Assembly (NCBI RefSeq): GCF_001513965.1
Contig: NZ_KQ948054.1
Location: 8,439 to 50,547 of the forward strand
Source: Streptomyces cellostaticus
Lineage (GTDB): Bacteria; Actinomycetota; Actinomycetes; Streptomycetales; Streptomycetaceae
DNA: 42,109 nucleotides
Direction of reading: 5' to 3'
Position 1 is the first letter of the stretch. Each line of letters starts with the position of its first letter. This document shows positions 15,860 to 23,865 of the stretch, piece by piece. Made by a program: the position numbers and the translations under genes. Below the pieces are notes generated by a model. It did not search any database and had not been told where the DNA came from. It saw only the letters and a program-made list of their open reading frames with translations.

Positions 15860-17083
15860 ATGAAAGGTCGTGCGTTACGTACGGAATTTCTGTGCTCGAC
15901 TTCGGCAATCGGGTGCAATGACGCTGTGGTGACAGGAGCTTCTGGGAAGGGCAGATCGCAACGGCTCCGCCGCATTGCCGCACGACTGCGACGTCGAGAC
16001 CGTGTCGCCCCTCGGCGGCGACGTGCGGAGGCCGACAGCGAGCCGACCCCACGCTGGACGCGTCGTCTCGAGGTGCTCGGCACCGTCGTGGGGGGCACAG
16101 TGACGGCGCTCGCCGCCATCGCTGCCCTGGTCGTCAGCGTGTGGATCAATCGTAACGAAACGGAGACGACCAAAGGAGGACAGATCACCGACCGCTATAC
16201 GGCGGCCGTCGATAACCTCGGCAACCCCTCGGCAGACGTCCGACTGGGTGGTATCTACGCCCTTCAGCGCATCATGAAGGACTCCCCGCGCGATCAGACA
16301 TCCGTCGTGGACGTCCTCTCCGCGTACATCCGCACTCACTCGCGGCTGGCCGGAAAGGGGAGTGCCGGTTATTCCGGCCGCCCCGAAGCCGACGTGCAGG
16401 CCGCCTTCGAGGTCCTGGCGCGGCGCAATCCAGAGCAAGACGGCAGTTCAGAGGTTGACCTGCGTGAAGCCCACCTGCCCCACATCGCCGTGCGCAGCGC
16501 CAGCCGCAAGGGAACCATCGAGGAGGATCTGACCGGAGTGGACCGGGCCCGCCTGCCGAACTCCAACTTGAGCGGCGCGGACCTCAGCCGTGCCAACCTC
16601 CCCGGCTCGGATTTTCATTGCGCCTATCTAGTCGGGGCGGTCCTCGACCGCGCGGCCCTGGCGGGCGCCGACCTGCGTTGGGACTGGCTGGACCAGGCCG
16701 ATCTCGGCCATGCCCATTTGGAGCACGCCCGGTTGGGAGAGGCGAGCCTAGTGGATGCTTCGCTCGCGAAGGCCTCGTTGCTCGGCGCGGACATGCACGA
16801 TGCGGACTTGCGCGGTGTAGACCTCAGTGGCGCCGTCCTTACGAATGCGGACCTGCGGGGGGCGGATCTGCGCACGGCCCTCCAGCGGGCCGTCAACGGT
16901 AAGCCCTCCGGTTGGACTTCCCGTAAGACCACCCAGGTGACGGCTGCTCAGCTGACCGCCGTGAGGCTGGATTCCCGGACGGCCCTACCACCGGAGATCG
17001 CCGACGATCCGCGCATCAAGGCCAGGATCGCCGACTCAGAGCCAGGGCCCGGTCTCAGCCAGGGCTGCGGCGGAAGCGGCTGA
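15860..17083 (+). CDS. Membrane-anchored pentapeptide-repeat protein
   Basis: Up to 407 residues. A very basic N-terminus (RLRRIAARLRRRDRVAPRRRR) is followed by one membrane segment (GTVVGGTVTALAAIAALVVSVWI) and a conserved helical region (RYTAAVDNLGNPSADVRLGGIYALQRIMKDS, VVDVLSAYIRTHS). Then come about 15 classical A(D/N)LXX pentapeptide repeats (SGADLSRANLPGSDF, LLGADMHDADLRGVDLSGAVL). These form a right-handed quadrilateral beta-helix. The architecture matches a large Streptomyces family of unknown function. ATG 15860 is given, but GTG starts near 15927 are also possible. It lies between the two copies of the direct repeat, as if it were cargo. Confidence 0.8.
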   Translation: MKGRALRTEFLCSTSAIGCNDAVVTGASGKGRSQRLRRIAARLRRRDRVAPRRRRAEADSEPTPRWTRRLEVLGTVVGGTVTALAAIAALVVSVWINRNETETTKGGQITDRYTAAVDNLGNPSADVRLGGIYALQRIMKDSPRDQTSVVDVLSAYIRTHSRLAGKGSAGYSGRPEADVQAAFEVLARRNPEQDGSSEVDLREAHLPHIAVRSASRKGTIEEDLTGVDRARLPNSNLSGADLSRANLPGSDFHCAYLVGAVLDRAALAGADLRWDWLDQADLGHAHLEHARLGEASLVDASLAKASLLGADMHDADLRGVDLSGAVLTNADLRGADLRTALQRAVNGKPSGWTSRKTTQVTAAQLTAVRLDSRTALPPEIADDPRIKARIADSEPGPGLSQGCGGSG

Positions 17084-17237
17084 GTCAGACCGGAACATAG
17101 CAACGGGCGGGGATCCTGATAGGAGGTCATTTCGCCGAGGTGCGCTCGCAGCCGCCCACGGCCTGGTCCTGGAACAGCCAAACTTGCCCCGGCCTGCGAA
17201 GTCGGCGGAGTAGTTCCGCGGTTTGGGGCTGGTGACA

Positions 17238-17372
17238 CGTTCGTTAATGGCACGTCGGCCGTGAGTTCAGCGTGACTGAGGGACTTTCACCGGGAACCCA
17301 CGGGGTCTTCTGCTGGCGGGCTCGAAAGCGCGGTGGGTTCGTCGCCGCTGTATCGGCAGGATACTCATTCAC
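17238..17372. repeat. 135-bp direct repeat, copy 2, overlapping the recombinase 3' end
   Basis: The second copy ends with the same ATACTCATTCAC block as copy 1. Its last 8 bp include the stop codon and final codon of the tyrosine recombinase gene that ends at 17365. The dyad is less perfect here (GCCGTGAGTTC against GAACCCACGG). A site overlapping an integrase gene is typical of attachment sites. Confidence 0.8.
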
Positions 17373-18640
17373 TCTCGGCGGCCTGCTCGATCTGGTCGTC
17401 GAGCAGGTCCTGGGCGATGGTCGCGTAGCGGCTCGCGGTGGTGTGGGACAGGTTGAAGACCAGGGCGAGGTGCAGCGGGTCGGCGCCGACGGTCAGTGCC
17501 TCGTGCAGTACCCGGTCGCCGCGGATGCGTTCGAGGTAGACGCCCTGGTGCAGGAGGTGCCGCTTGAGGTATTCGGCGCTGACGGGCCCGGTCCCCAGGG
17601 CGGTCTTCGCGTTGATGAGGACGTGCCGGTTGGGGGTCTTCGGCCAGACGGTGCGGCGTTGGTTGAGCCAGGCCAGCAGGGTCTGGTGGGGTAGTTCGCC
17701 GAGTCGTTGTGTGTGTCCGGCGATGGAGATGCGGCGGTTGGGCAGGTCGAGGTTGTCCAGGGTGAGGTGTCGGATGGCCGTGGCGCGGGCGGCGTGGACG
17801 GCGGCCAGGGCGACGATCAGTCGTTGTGCCGGGGTGACGGCGATCTGTTCGACGGCGAGCACTTCGGCGTCGGTCATGGGCAGCAGGTTGCGCTCGATCT
17901 CTTCGGTCTTGAGCCGGGTGGTGGGATTGGCGAAGATCAGGCCGCGCTTCTTGGCGAAGCGGAACAACGAGCGCAGCGCGGCGATGGCGTTGCGCCGCTG
18001 CCATCCGCGCAACGGGGCCAGGACGGTGGTGACGTCGGCGACGGTTATCTCCCGTAGGTGCCCGCGGGTGGCCGCCCAGTTCTCCAGCAGGGGTCTGACG
18101 CACCCGAAGTAGACGTATAGGCAGGTGTGTGACCGGGGCCTGGCGCGACTGTCACCGTCGAGCAGGACCAGCAGCCAGGCACGGACGTCGCTGGCGAAGC
18201 CGACGGGCAGTTCGCTGGTGCGGTGGTCGACCCAGGAGCGGATCGCCAAGGCGCTGTCGTCGTCCAGAAGGTCCAGATCGGCGAGTACCTCGGCGACCCG
18301 GCAGCTGGAAGCGTGCCGCGGTATTCGAGTACGGACGTCGGTGACCCTCACGGGCTCGCCGGGCAGGCGGTCCTCCAGTACGGTCGTCAGGCCGTCCATC
18401 GCGCACCGGACGAGTGATAGTGACCAGCCGTTGGTCTCGCCGAGTTGCTGGGCGTGGGCCCGCGGCCGACCGGAGCGCGGGATTATTCGAGGTCAGGGCC
18501 GGATGCTGCCAGCGGGGCGGGGGCGGGACGCCGGACTTGCGCCGATAGTAGGAGGCCAGGCCCCGACGCTTGTTGTCGCAGTAAGCCCGGTCTCGCCGCG
18601 ATCCCTCGGGCAGCGGCTGGCCGCAGTGCATGCAGTTCAT
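17365..18640 (-). pseudogene. Tyrosine recombinase with zinc-ribbon N-terminus, one frameshift
   Basis: The ATG at 18640 overlaps the TGA of the preceding gene (ATGA) and begins MNCMHCGQPLPEGSRRDRAYCDNK, a zinc ribbon. Removing one base from the CCC at 18459-18461 joins this to the 344-residue recombinase domain, giving a 424-residue protein with a smooth junction (ALRSAA-AHAQQLGETNGW). The catalytic domain has the first Arg (HAARATAIRHLTLD), a partial R-x-x-H region (DRVLHEAL) and the C-terminal Tyr in TTASRYATIAQ. As sequenced, translation from 18640 shifts frame early. A start at 18399 could yield only the catalytic part. Confidence 0.8.
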
Positions 18641-18960
18641 CTGGGTGGCAGGGACCTTCCCGTGCGAGGACGCGGGGTGACGGCGCGGGGCTGGCCCACG
18701 GCGACGGTCTGCTCATCGGTCGCTGGCGTCGAATCCGGCACCCTCTCCGGCTCGGGCAGCAGGAGCTCTTCGACGCCGCAGCCGAGCACCACACAGATGA
18801 CGTCCAACTCGTCGAGCTTGACGGTGTTCGGCTGGCCGGACCACAGGCCCGACATCTTCCCCGCGCTGATCACCACACCGCGTTTGGCGAGCATCCGCTG
18901 GAGTTCGCTGGCCTTCCAGATGCCGCGGTTGGCGGCTGCCAGACGAAGGTTCCACTTCAT
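18637..18960 (-). CDS. Small XRE-like DNA-binding protein between two recombinases
   Basis: A 107-residue protein. The helix-turn-helix follows the Cro/CI pattern of the XRE_26-like family: WNLRLAAANRGIWKASELQRMLAKRGVVISAGKMSGLWSGQPNTVKLDELDVICVVLGCGVEELL, with the recognition helix near SAGKMSGLW. The C-terminus is polar. The start overlaps the upstream recombinase stop (ATGA) and its stop overlaps the downstream start, so all three proteins are made from one coupled transcript. It could direct or regulate the recombinases, like the small third protein of multi-recombinase elements. Confidence 0.85.
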   Translation of the reverse strand: MKWNLRLAAANRGIWKASELQRMLAKRGVVISAGKMSGLWSGQPNTVKLDELDVICVVLGCGVEELLLPEPERVPDSTPATDEQTVAVGQPRAVTPRPRTGRSLPPR

Positions 18961-20054
18961 CGGGCCAGTCCTTTCCATCGGTCGGTGGCGCGCTGTTGTC
19001 CGGCGACCCAGGCGTCTTCGACGTGGGTGCCGTGGACGTGGATGTACCGGGCCGTGGTGCCTGTCCAGGTATGTCCGAGTAGCTCCTGGACGGCAAACAG
19101 GGTCATGCCGGCGAGGTAGAGCTGGGAAGCGCAGAAGTGCCGCAGCACGTGCGGGGTGAGTTTCCCGGCCCAGGTCGGGAGGTGCTGGGTGGCAGCGCCG
19201 GCCAGCGCCCTGCGGTAGACGTCGGCGGTCGCCCGAGCGCAGGAGCCGTCCTGGTTCTTGCGCTCGGAGGGGAACAGCGGGGCACCAGGTCGGGTGTGGT
19301 CGGCGTCGAAGTGTCCCCAGACGTCCTCGATGAACCACCGCAGGTTGCGGTCGGCGCCATTGATCAGTGGCACCAGCCGCGGCTTCGGTCCCCGTCGCCG
19401 GGAGCCCTTGCCATGGCGGACGTTGAGCTTGCCGAACCGGCCCAGCTCCCACCGGACGTCGTCCAGGTCGAGCATCCGCGCCTCGTTGATCCGCAGCCCC
19501 ACATCGGCTGCCAGCCGGGCAACCGCGTAGTTGCGAGCGGCCGGGCCGAACTTGCGGCAGGAAATGAGTTCCTCGCGCCATCCGGCGAACAGCTCCTCGA
19601 TCTCCGCCTCGCTGGGCGGGATGCGCAGCTGCGGTTCCACCGAGGCCCGCGGCCGGTTCATCTCGTCCAGCGGGCACTCGACCACACGGCCGGTGAGGTT
19701 GTGCAGTTCGACCTTGTGTCGCAGCTCAAGGAACTGAAAGAACACCGCCAGCGCCCCTGCCCGGCCGGTCCGGGTCGAGGGCTTGGCGTCGCGGAGCACT
19801 TTGCCGAAGTAGACGTCGGCGTCAGGCGGCTGCATCTCCCACAGCGGGCGGCCGAACCAGTCCCGAATCAGGTCCAGGTGGTTGGTGTCGTTGCGGATGG
19901 TGCTGTCGACCAGCCCGGCCGACGCTCGTGCGAGTACGAACCCCGCCAGTACATCGGTCTCGAACTGGGCGAGTTCCTCCTCGCTCGCCGGGGCCCGGTA
20001 CTCGCGCAGGTCGCGTACGACGGCCAGAGCCAACCCACGCCTCCTCGACTTCAC
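18957..20054 (-). CDS. Tyrosine recombinase / phage-type integrase
   Basis: A 365-residue protein with an N-terminal SAM-like DNA-binding domain (residues 25-115) and a C-terminal catalytic domain. The full catalytic set is visible: R188 (VGLRINEARML), K216 (RHGKGSRRR), H302-x-x-R305 (TPHVLRHFCAS), H328 (LLGHTWTG) and nucleophile Y337 (TTARYIHVHG). It starts with GTG at 20054 and is the first gene of the three-gene operon. It should cleave and rejoin DNA at specific sites, perhaps the nearby 135-bp repeats, in cooperation with the second recombinase. Confidence 0.92.
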   Translation of the reverse strand: MKSRRRGLALAVVRDLREYRAPASEEELAQFETDVLAGFVLARASAGLVDSTIRNDTNHLDLIRDWFGRPLWEMQPPDADVYFGKVLRDAKPSTRTGRAGALAVFFQFLELRHKVELHNLTGRVVECPLDEMNRPRASVEPQLRIPPSEAEIEELFAGWREELISCRKFGPAARNYAVARLAADVGLRINEARMLDLDDVRWELGRFGKLNVRHGKGSRRRGPKPRLVPLINGADRNLRWFIEDVWGHFDADHTRPGAPLFPSERKNQDGSCARATADVYRRALAGAATQHLPTWAGKLTPHVLRHFCASQLYLAGMTLFAVQELLGHTWTGTTARYIHVHGTHVEDAWVAGQQRATDRWKGLAR

Positions 20055-20215
20055 CCAGACTGAAGGAATCCCATCAGCAATGAGGCTTGCGTACTCGGGG
20101 CGAGGTTGGGTCAGAACCGGCTCCGGTCACCCGGACGAGGTAACAAGTCCTGGTACAGGCACTCTCAAGAACGCCGGTCGGTCGTGGACGAGGCCGGGAA
20201 CTCGGCGACTATTGC

Positions 20216-20377
20216 TCACCCCGGTTCCAGCCGGTGGGAGGCGAGGATCTGGTTGAGGTCGTCCCAGGTCATGATTCCGGCGACATCGAGGGCGCCGGGT
20301 ACGTGGCGGTGTTCGCGGTGCAGTGCCTGGGCGAGGAAGTCCTCGCCCAGGCACGCCGCGATGGACATGGGTGTCAT
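20216..20377 (-). pseudogene. N-terminal remnant of a cupin (JmjC-type) protein
   Basis: A 53-residue frame: start MTPMSIAACLGEDFLAQALH, end MTWDDLNQILASHRLEPG, then TGA. This matches the N-terminal helical part of JmjC-like cupin proteins, whose usual continuation LEPPRLRL and the cupin core are missing. The break lies at the edge of the candidate mobile element, so insertion or deletion probably removed the rest. It lies 20 bp after a small peptide gene in the same direction. Confidence 0.5.
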
Positions 20378-20396
20378 CGCGTAGGGCTCCCGATCG

Positions 20397-20540
20397 TCAG
20401 TCGTTGCCGTCGCTCTTGCCGGTGCCGCCGCCGTCCGAGGGGATGGCGTTGCGGCCCCGGGCGGCGACGATCAGCCGACGGGAGCGGACCAGGCCGCCCG
20501 TCGACGGCACGGCGGGCGGGGGCGTGGCGGGACTCTGCAT
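20397..20540 (-). CDS. Small peptide, possible RiPP precursor-like
   Basis: A 47-residue peptide with a textbook ribosome site (AGGAGG, 6 bp before the ATG at 20540). It has a Pro/Thr-rich start (MQSPATPPPAVPSTGG), a short basic hydrophobic middle (RRLIVAARGRNAIP) and a Gly/Asp-rich tail (SDGGGTGKSDGND). No membrane segment or known family is recognised. Size, strong translation signal, a following cupin-type enzyme remnant and a divergent HTH-TPR regulator together suggest a modified-peptide or signalling cassette. This is inference. Confidence 0.5.
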   Translation of the reverse strand: MQSPATPPPAVPSTGGLVRSRRLIVAARGRNAIPSDGGGTGKSDGND

Positions 20541-20683
20541 AAGGACCCTCCTCCTGATCGGGCGGCCGGGCCCTGGATAGCCGCGGCCGCGAACACCGCC
20601 AGTACAGCCGCGAACAACACGGGCGATAACCCCGTGATGGGGCCCCCACGGTGGGTATGGTCGTTGGGCTGACGCACTGTCAT
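20471..20683 (-). CDS. Possible small membrane peptide, overlaps the next gene
   Basis: A frame of 70 residues with one convincing hydrophobic segment (GLSPVLFAAVLAVFAAAAIQGPAA) after a polar start (MTVRQPNDHTHRGG). Its last 23 residues overlap the small peptide gene in another frame and look like chance sequence, so the real peptide may have ended earlier or been frameshifted. It starts only 24 bp from the divergent regulator. Confidence 0.3.
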   Translation of the reverse strand: MTVRQPNDHTHRGGPITGLSPVLFAAVLAVFAAAAIQGPAARSGGGSLCRVPPRPRPPCRRRAAWSAPVG

Positions 20684-20706
20684 TCCACGAAAGTTCTGGG
20701 GGACTT

Positions 20707-22035
20707 GTGGATGACTTACCGCCGTCACCCGCCCAAGTGCCGCGACGCCTGCTGGCCGACCCGGCGTTCGTCCGGGCCCTGCGTGAGCGGGACTTCACCA
20801 CGGTGTTCGCGATGGCCCACGACGTGGGGATCTCCTTCAACCGGATCGCCGAAGCGTGCGCGTTGAAAGCCGAGCGGGTCAGCCAGATCGCCCGGGGCAC
20901 CACAGCTGTCACCGCCCTCACGACTGTCGAGAGAATCGCCGGCGGACTGCGCATTCCCGGTGCCCTACTGGGGCTTGCTGCGCAACCCTGGGAGGACACC
21001 GCCGTTCTCAGCACGGAGTCCGACCATGGAGAAGATCCGATGAAGCGCCGCAACCTGCTGCGTGGCGCGCTGGCCGCCGGCCTCACCGCTCCGGCCCTCG
21101 CCGCGCTCACTGCCGCCCGGACCGACGTCGACCAGACCCTCTCCCCCAACGTTCCCCAGGACCTGGCCGACCTCGAGGCCGCCGCCGAGAGCTACGGGTA
21201 CGGCTACCACGGACAAGCGCCCACCCGCGTGCTGGCCGACCTGGTCACCGACTTCACGACCCTACGTCCGCTCCTCACCGTCCCGCAGCCCGCACCGGTC
21301 CGGGCGCGGCTGTGCCGGACTGCTGGGCAGATGGCCGGGATGACCACGATCGTCTTACACGACCTGGGCAGCCGGCGGGAGTCCCGCTCCTGGTTCGCCA
21401 CCGCCGCCCGGGCCGCCGCCGAATCCGGCGACCCCCAGCTGCACGCGTGGGTCCTCGCCCGGGAGGCGATGGTGCCGCTCAACTACGGCGCTCCGAGGGC
21501 GGCAGCAGACCTCGCCGACCAAGCCCGGCAGGCGGCCGGCACCAGGCCGACCGCCGCCGCGGTGCTGGCGGCCGCCGTCGCCGCCCGCGCCTACGCCCTC
21601 AACCACCAGAGCGAGCAAGCCCGCGCCGTGCTCACCGCAGCCGACGCCCTCATGAATCGGCTCCCCGACTCCGAGCGGTCGGACACCTGGCTGACGTACT
21701 CCGAGCAGAAGCACAACGTGCACCTGAGCCACACGCTGACCACGCCCGGGGACCCCCGCCGCGCCCGGGAGAGTCAAGAGCGGGCGTTGGAGCTGTCCGC
21801 GCCGACCAGCACCATGACGCGCACCCTGCTGAACATCGACGCGGCGGCGTGCTCCCATCACGACGGCGACACCGAGCAGGCGTGCCGCCGTGCGGTCGAC
21901 GCCCTGACGGCGCTGCCCGTCGACTATCGCACCGGCCTGGTCCGCCGCCGCGCCCTGGACTTGTTCGAGGCGATCCCCGCACAGCACCACCGCGAGCGCG
22001 CTGTACGGGAACTAAGCGACGTCGTAGCCGGCTGA
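20707..22035 (+). CDS. HTH transcriptional regulator with C-terminal TPR-like domain
   Basis: A 442-residue protein from a GTG at 20707 with GGGGGA 5 bp upstream. Residues 20-95 carry an XRE-type HTH (DFTTVFAMAHDVGISFNRIAEACALKAERVSQIARG). A Tat-like or hydrophobic run follows (RRNLLRGALAAGLTAPALAAL). The rest is helical repeat (RTAGQMAGMTTIVLHDL, WVLAREAMVPLNYGAPRAAADLADQA) of the type found in Streptomyces regulators that may sense peptides. It is divergent from the small peptide genes and probably controls them. Its 3' end overlaps the next convergent gene by 24 bp. Confidence 0.8.
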   Translation: MDDLPPSPAQVPRRLLADPAFVRALRERDFTTVFAMAHDVGISFNRIAEACALKAERVSQIARGTTAVTALTTVERIAGGLRIPGALLGLAAQPWEDTAVLSTESDHGEDPMKRRNLLRGALAAGLTAPALAALTAARTDVDQTLSPNVPQDLADLEAAAESYGYGYHGQAPTRVLADLVTDFTTLRPLLTVPQPAPVRARLCRTAGQMAGMTTIVLHDLGSRRESRSWFATAARAAAESGDPQLHAWVLAREAMVPLNYGAPRAAADLADQARQAAGTRPTAAAVLAAAVAARAYALNHQSEQARAVLTAADALMNRLPDSERSDTWLTYSEQKHNVHLSHTLTTPGDPRRARESQERALELSAPTSTMTRTLLNIDAAACSHHDGDTEQACRRAVDALTALPVDYRTGLVRRRALDLFEAIPAQHHRERAVRELSDVVAG

Positions 22036-22521
22036 CCGCGACCGCTCCCACAGCGGGCGGGCACGCTCAGTCCCCTCGCAGTGGAAGCACGGGCCGCTCC
22101 CTGGTGTGCTGTGGGCACCGAGGGTACCGAGGGAGTCCCGCAGGAGCTGGGTGAGGCCTGCGATGTGGCCGGTGTGCAGCGGCAGTTCCTGCTGCTTGCC
22201 GACCATGACTTCCAGCGCGACGTCGGGTACGAGAGCGATGACGCCGATCCGACTGTCCCCGGCGAGGTCGCGCGTCACCGTATCGATCAGGTCGTGAAGG
22301 TGGCCCATCGTCTGTGTCCCGGAGAGTCCCACCCGCGCCGCGAGGACGAGGTCGTCCGGCTCCGTGATCGACAGCAGCGCCGACGGCCGCTCGAACGGCA
22401 CGCTGTGGCCGACCGGCTCGGGGTGGGCTGCGTGGAGACGGGCCATCGCGTACCAGAGGTCTCCCGGGTAGCCATAGTTTGCCGGCGTCGCTTCCTTCTT
22501 CTGCTGCTCGCTGAGGCTCAT
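22012..22521 (-). CDS. Hypothetical protein with CxxC motif near the C-terminus
   Basis: A 169-residue protein (MSLSEQQKKEATPANYGYPGDLWYAMARLHAAHPEPVG at the start). The middle is alternating helix and strand (DDLVLAARVGLSGTQTMGHLHDLIDTVTRDL, IGVIALVPDVALEVMVGKQ). A CFHCEG pair occurs near the end. No family is recognised. It converges on, and overlaps, the HTH-TPR gene. Confidence 0.55.
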   Translation of the reverse strand: MSLSEQQKKEATPANYGYPGDLWYAMARLHAAHPEPVGHSVPFERPSALLSITEPDDLVLAARVGLSGTQTMGHLHDLIDTVTRDLAGDSRIGVIALVPDVALEVMVGKQQELPLHTGHIAGLTQLLRDSLGTLGAHSTPGSGPCFHCEGTERARPLWERSRSAGYDVA

Positions 22522-22796
22522 GGCCGCCTTCCGGTTGATGACGTCGGAACACCTGAGTACGCCGTGGCCAGGGCGCAGTACGTGCCTTGGCCCTCGTCAT
22601 CCCGCCGCCCGGCGCGACGACTTCGGGAGCCGTCCCGCCGGGCGGCCCCGTGACGGTGGCTGAGCGCGTAGCCCCGGCAGCCCCGAAGCGGCTGGTCTGT
22701 GGGACATTGCAGGCCAATTTCTGTGGGGGCGCGCACCCGCTGGCTGTGGAGTCGGTACAACGGGAGGTTCTGGCCGATCTACGGGAAGAGGGGCCG

Positions 22797-23471
22797 ATGA
22801 CCGACCACGAACAGCAGCGGCGGCGTAACGAGTATCTCCAGGAGTGCGCGCAGGTCCGTGGGGTGTGGGACCAGAGGATCGCCCATCGCCGCGGCATCCT
22901 GCCGGGTGCCACGCTCGATCCGGTGGTGAGCAACATCGGCTGGTGCGGGCAGGTTCAGCTCGTGCCCGGGGCCAACCACTACGGTGAGGTGGAGAAGGCC
23001 GCAGACGACATCGCCTACGCCTACGAACTGCCGCCCGGGTCCGTCGTCGTGGACCCCGGCAACCGTGGGACGGCGGACACGTCCTTTCTGTGGGCCTACC
23101 GCAGCCCCTCCCATGCCCGGCATCACAATCTGCGCCCGTGGGGCCTGCACGGCAACGACTACGCGGGCGAGTCGACGCCGCCGGGGCTGGTGACCCGGCT
23201 GGAGTGGGCTGAGCTGGAGGACTGGGCGTCGAAGTACGCCTTCGTCTGGAAGCAAATCCGGCGGCCCGACGGCCGCGTCGACATGGAGCAGTTCCTACGC
23301 CGTCTCACCAGGCTGGAGGCCGCCATTCTCGATGTCCTGCCCCGTACCCGGGCGGAGACCGTCCGACAGATCGTGGAGAAGGCCGGCCTGCCCTACGAGA
23401 GCCTGTCCGAGGACGTCGCCGAAGCGATAGGCCTGCAGCAAACCCGGCGTAGGGCGGGAGGCCAGGTCTGA
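22797..23471 (+). CDS. Hypothetical protein, first of a two-gene operon
   Basis: A 224-residue soluble protein from an ATG at 22797 with a GGGAAGAGG ribosome site. It is mostly helical with several Trp/Tyr-rich patches (VSNIGWCGQVQLVPGANHYG, RLEWAELEDWASKYAFVWKQIRR). The frame is open further upstream, but that part looks like a shadow of the divergent region. The stop and the next start overlap (TGATG). The family is not recognised. Confidence 0.6.
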   Translation: MTDHEQQRRRNEYLQECAQVRGVWDQRIAHRRGILPGATLDPVVSNIGWCGQVQLVPGANHYGEVEKAADDIAYAYELPPGSVVVDPGNRGTADTSFLWAYRSPSHARHHNLRPWGLHGNDYAGESTPPGLVTRLEWAELEDWASKYAFVWKQIRRPDGRVDMEQFLRRLTRLEAAILDVLPRTRAETVRQIVEKAGLPYESLSEDVAEAIGLQQTRRRAGGQV

Positions 23472-23812
23472 TGGCCACCGTGGACGTGTGGGTGGAGCTG
23501 TGGAGCGAGCCGCTCGGCACGCGGCTGGTGCGGGGCGACATCATCGAACAGGTGTGGTGGGACGTGAAGCAGCCCGCGTTCCTGACCTTGGCCCTGCGCA
23601 GCGGTCAGGAAGTCCGGCAGGACGCGCGGGCCGGGTTCCCGACCGGCGACCTTGAGGAAGACGAAGCCGCCGACCTCTGCACGACGCTAGTGGAGCACAT
23701 CGCCCAAGCCGCCGCCGAGGACGGGCCCAGCATGGTGTGGATGGCCCGCCATGAGGACACCAAGGGCGTCTGCTGGAAGCACGGCCCGCTCATCGATCGC
23801 AGCGCCCGCTGA
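23471..23812 (+). CDS. Small acidic hypothetical protein
   Basis: A 113-residue protein with a beta-rich first half (TVDVWVELWSEPLGTRLVRGDIIEQVWW) and an acidic second half (LEEDEAADLCTTLVEHIAQAAAEDGP). It overlaps the upstream stop by one base and ends just before a strong terminator, so it is the last gene of the pair. The function is unknown. Confidence 0.6.
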   Translation: MATVDVWVELWSEPLGTRLVRGDIIEQVWWDVKQPAFLTLALRSGQEVRQDARAGFPTGDLEEDEAADLCTTLVEHIAQAAAEDGPSMVWMARHEDTKGVCWKHGPLIDRSAR

Positions 23813-23827
23813 CCATGCCAGACACGA

Positions 23828-23863
23828 GCCGGGCCGGTCCTTCGAAGAGAGGGCCGGCCCGGC
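23828..23863. terminator. Bidirectional hairpin terminator
   Basis: Arms GCCGGGCCGGTCC (23828-23840) and 23851-23863 form a 13-bp stem with one G-T pair and a 10-nt loop. It lies exactly between two convergent genes that end at 23812 and 23866. Confidence 0.85.
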
Positions 23864-23865
23864 GG

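Larger units (their letters stand above)
15693..20148. mobile_element. Candidate integrative element: pentapeptide gene plus recombinase operon
   Basis: Imperfect inverted repeats (15 of 18 bp) lie at 15693-15710 (ACTTGTCACCTGGTTCGG) and 20131-20148 (its near reverse complement). Inside are two 135-bp direct repeats, one pentapeptide-repeat gene and the tyrosine recombinase / DNA-binding protein / tyrosine recombinase operon. Just outside the right end lies a truncated cupin-like frame. The limits are inferred only from these signals. No target duplication was recognised. Confidence 0.35.
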
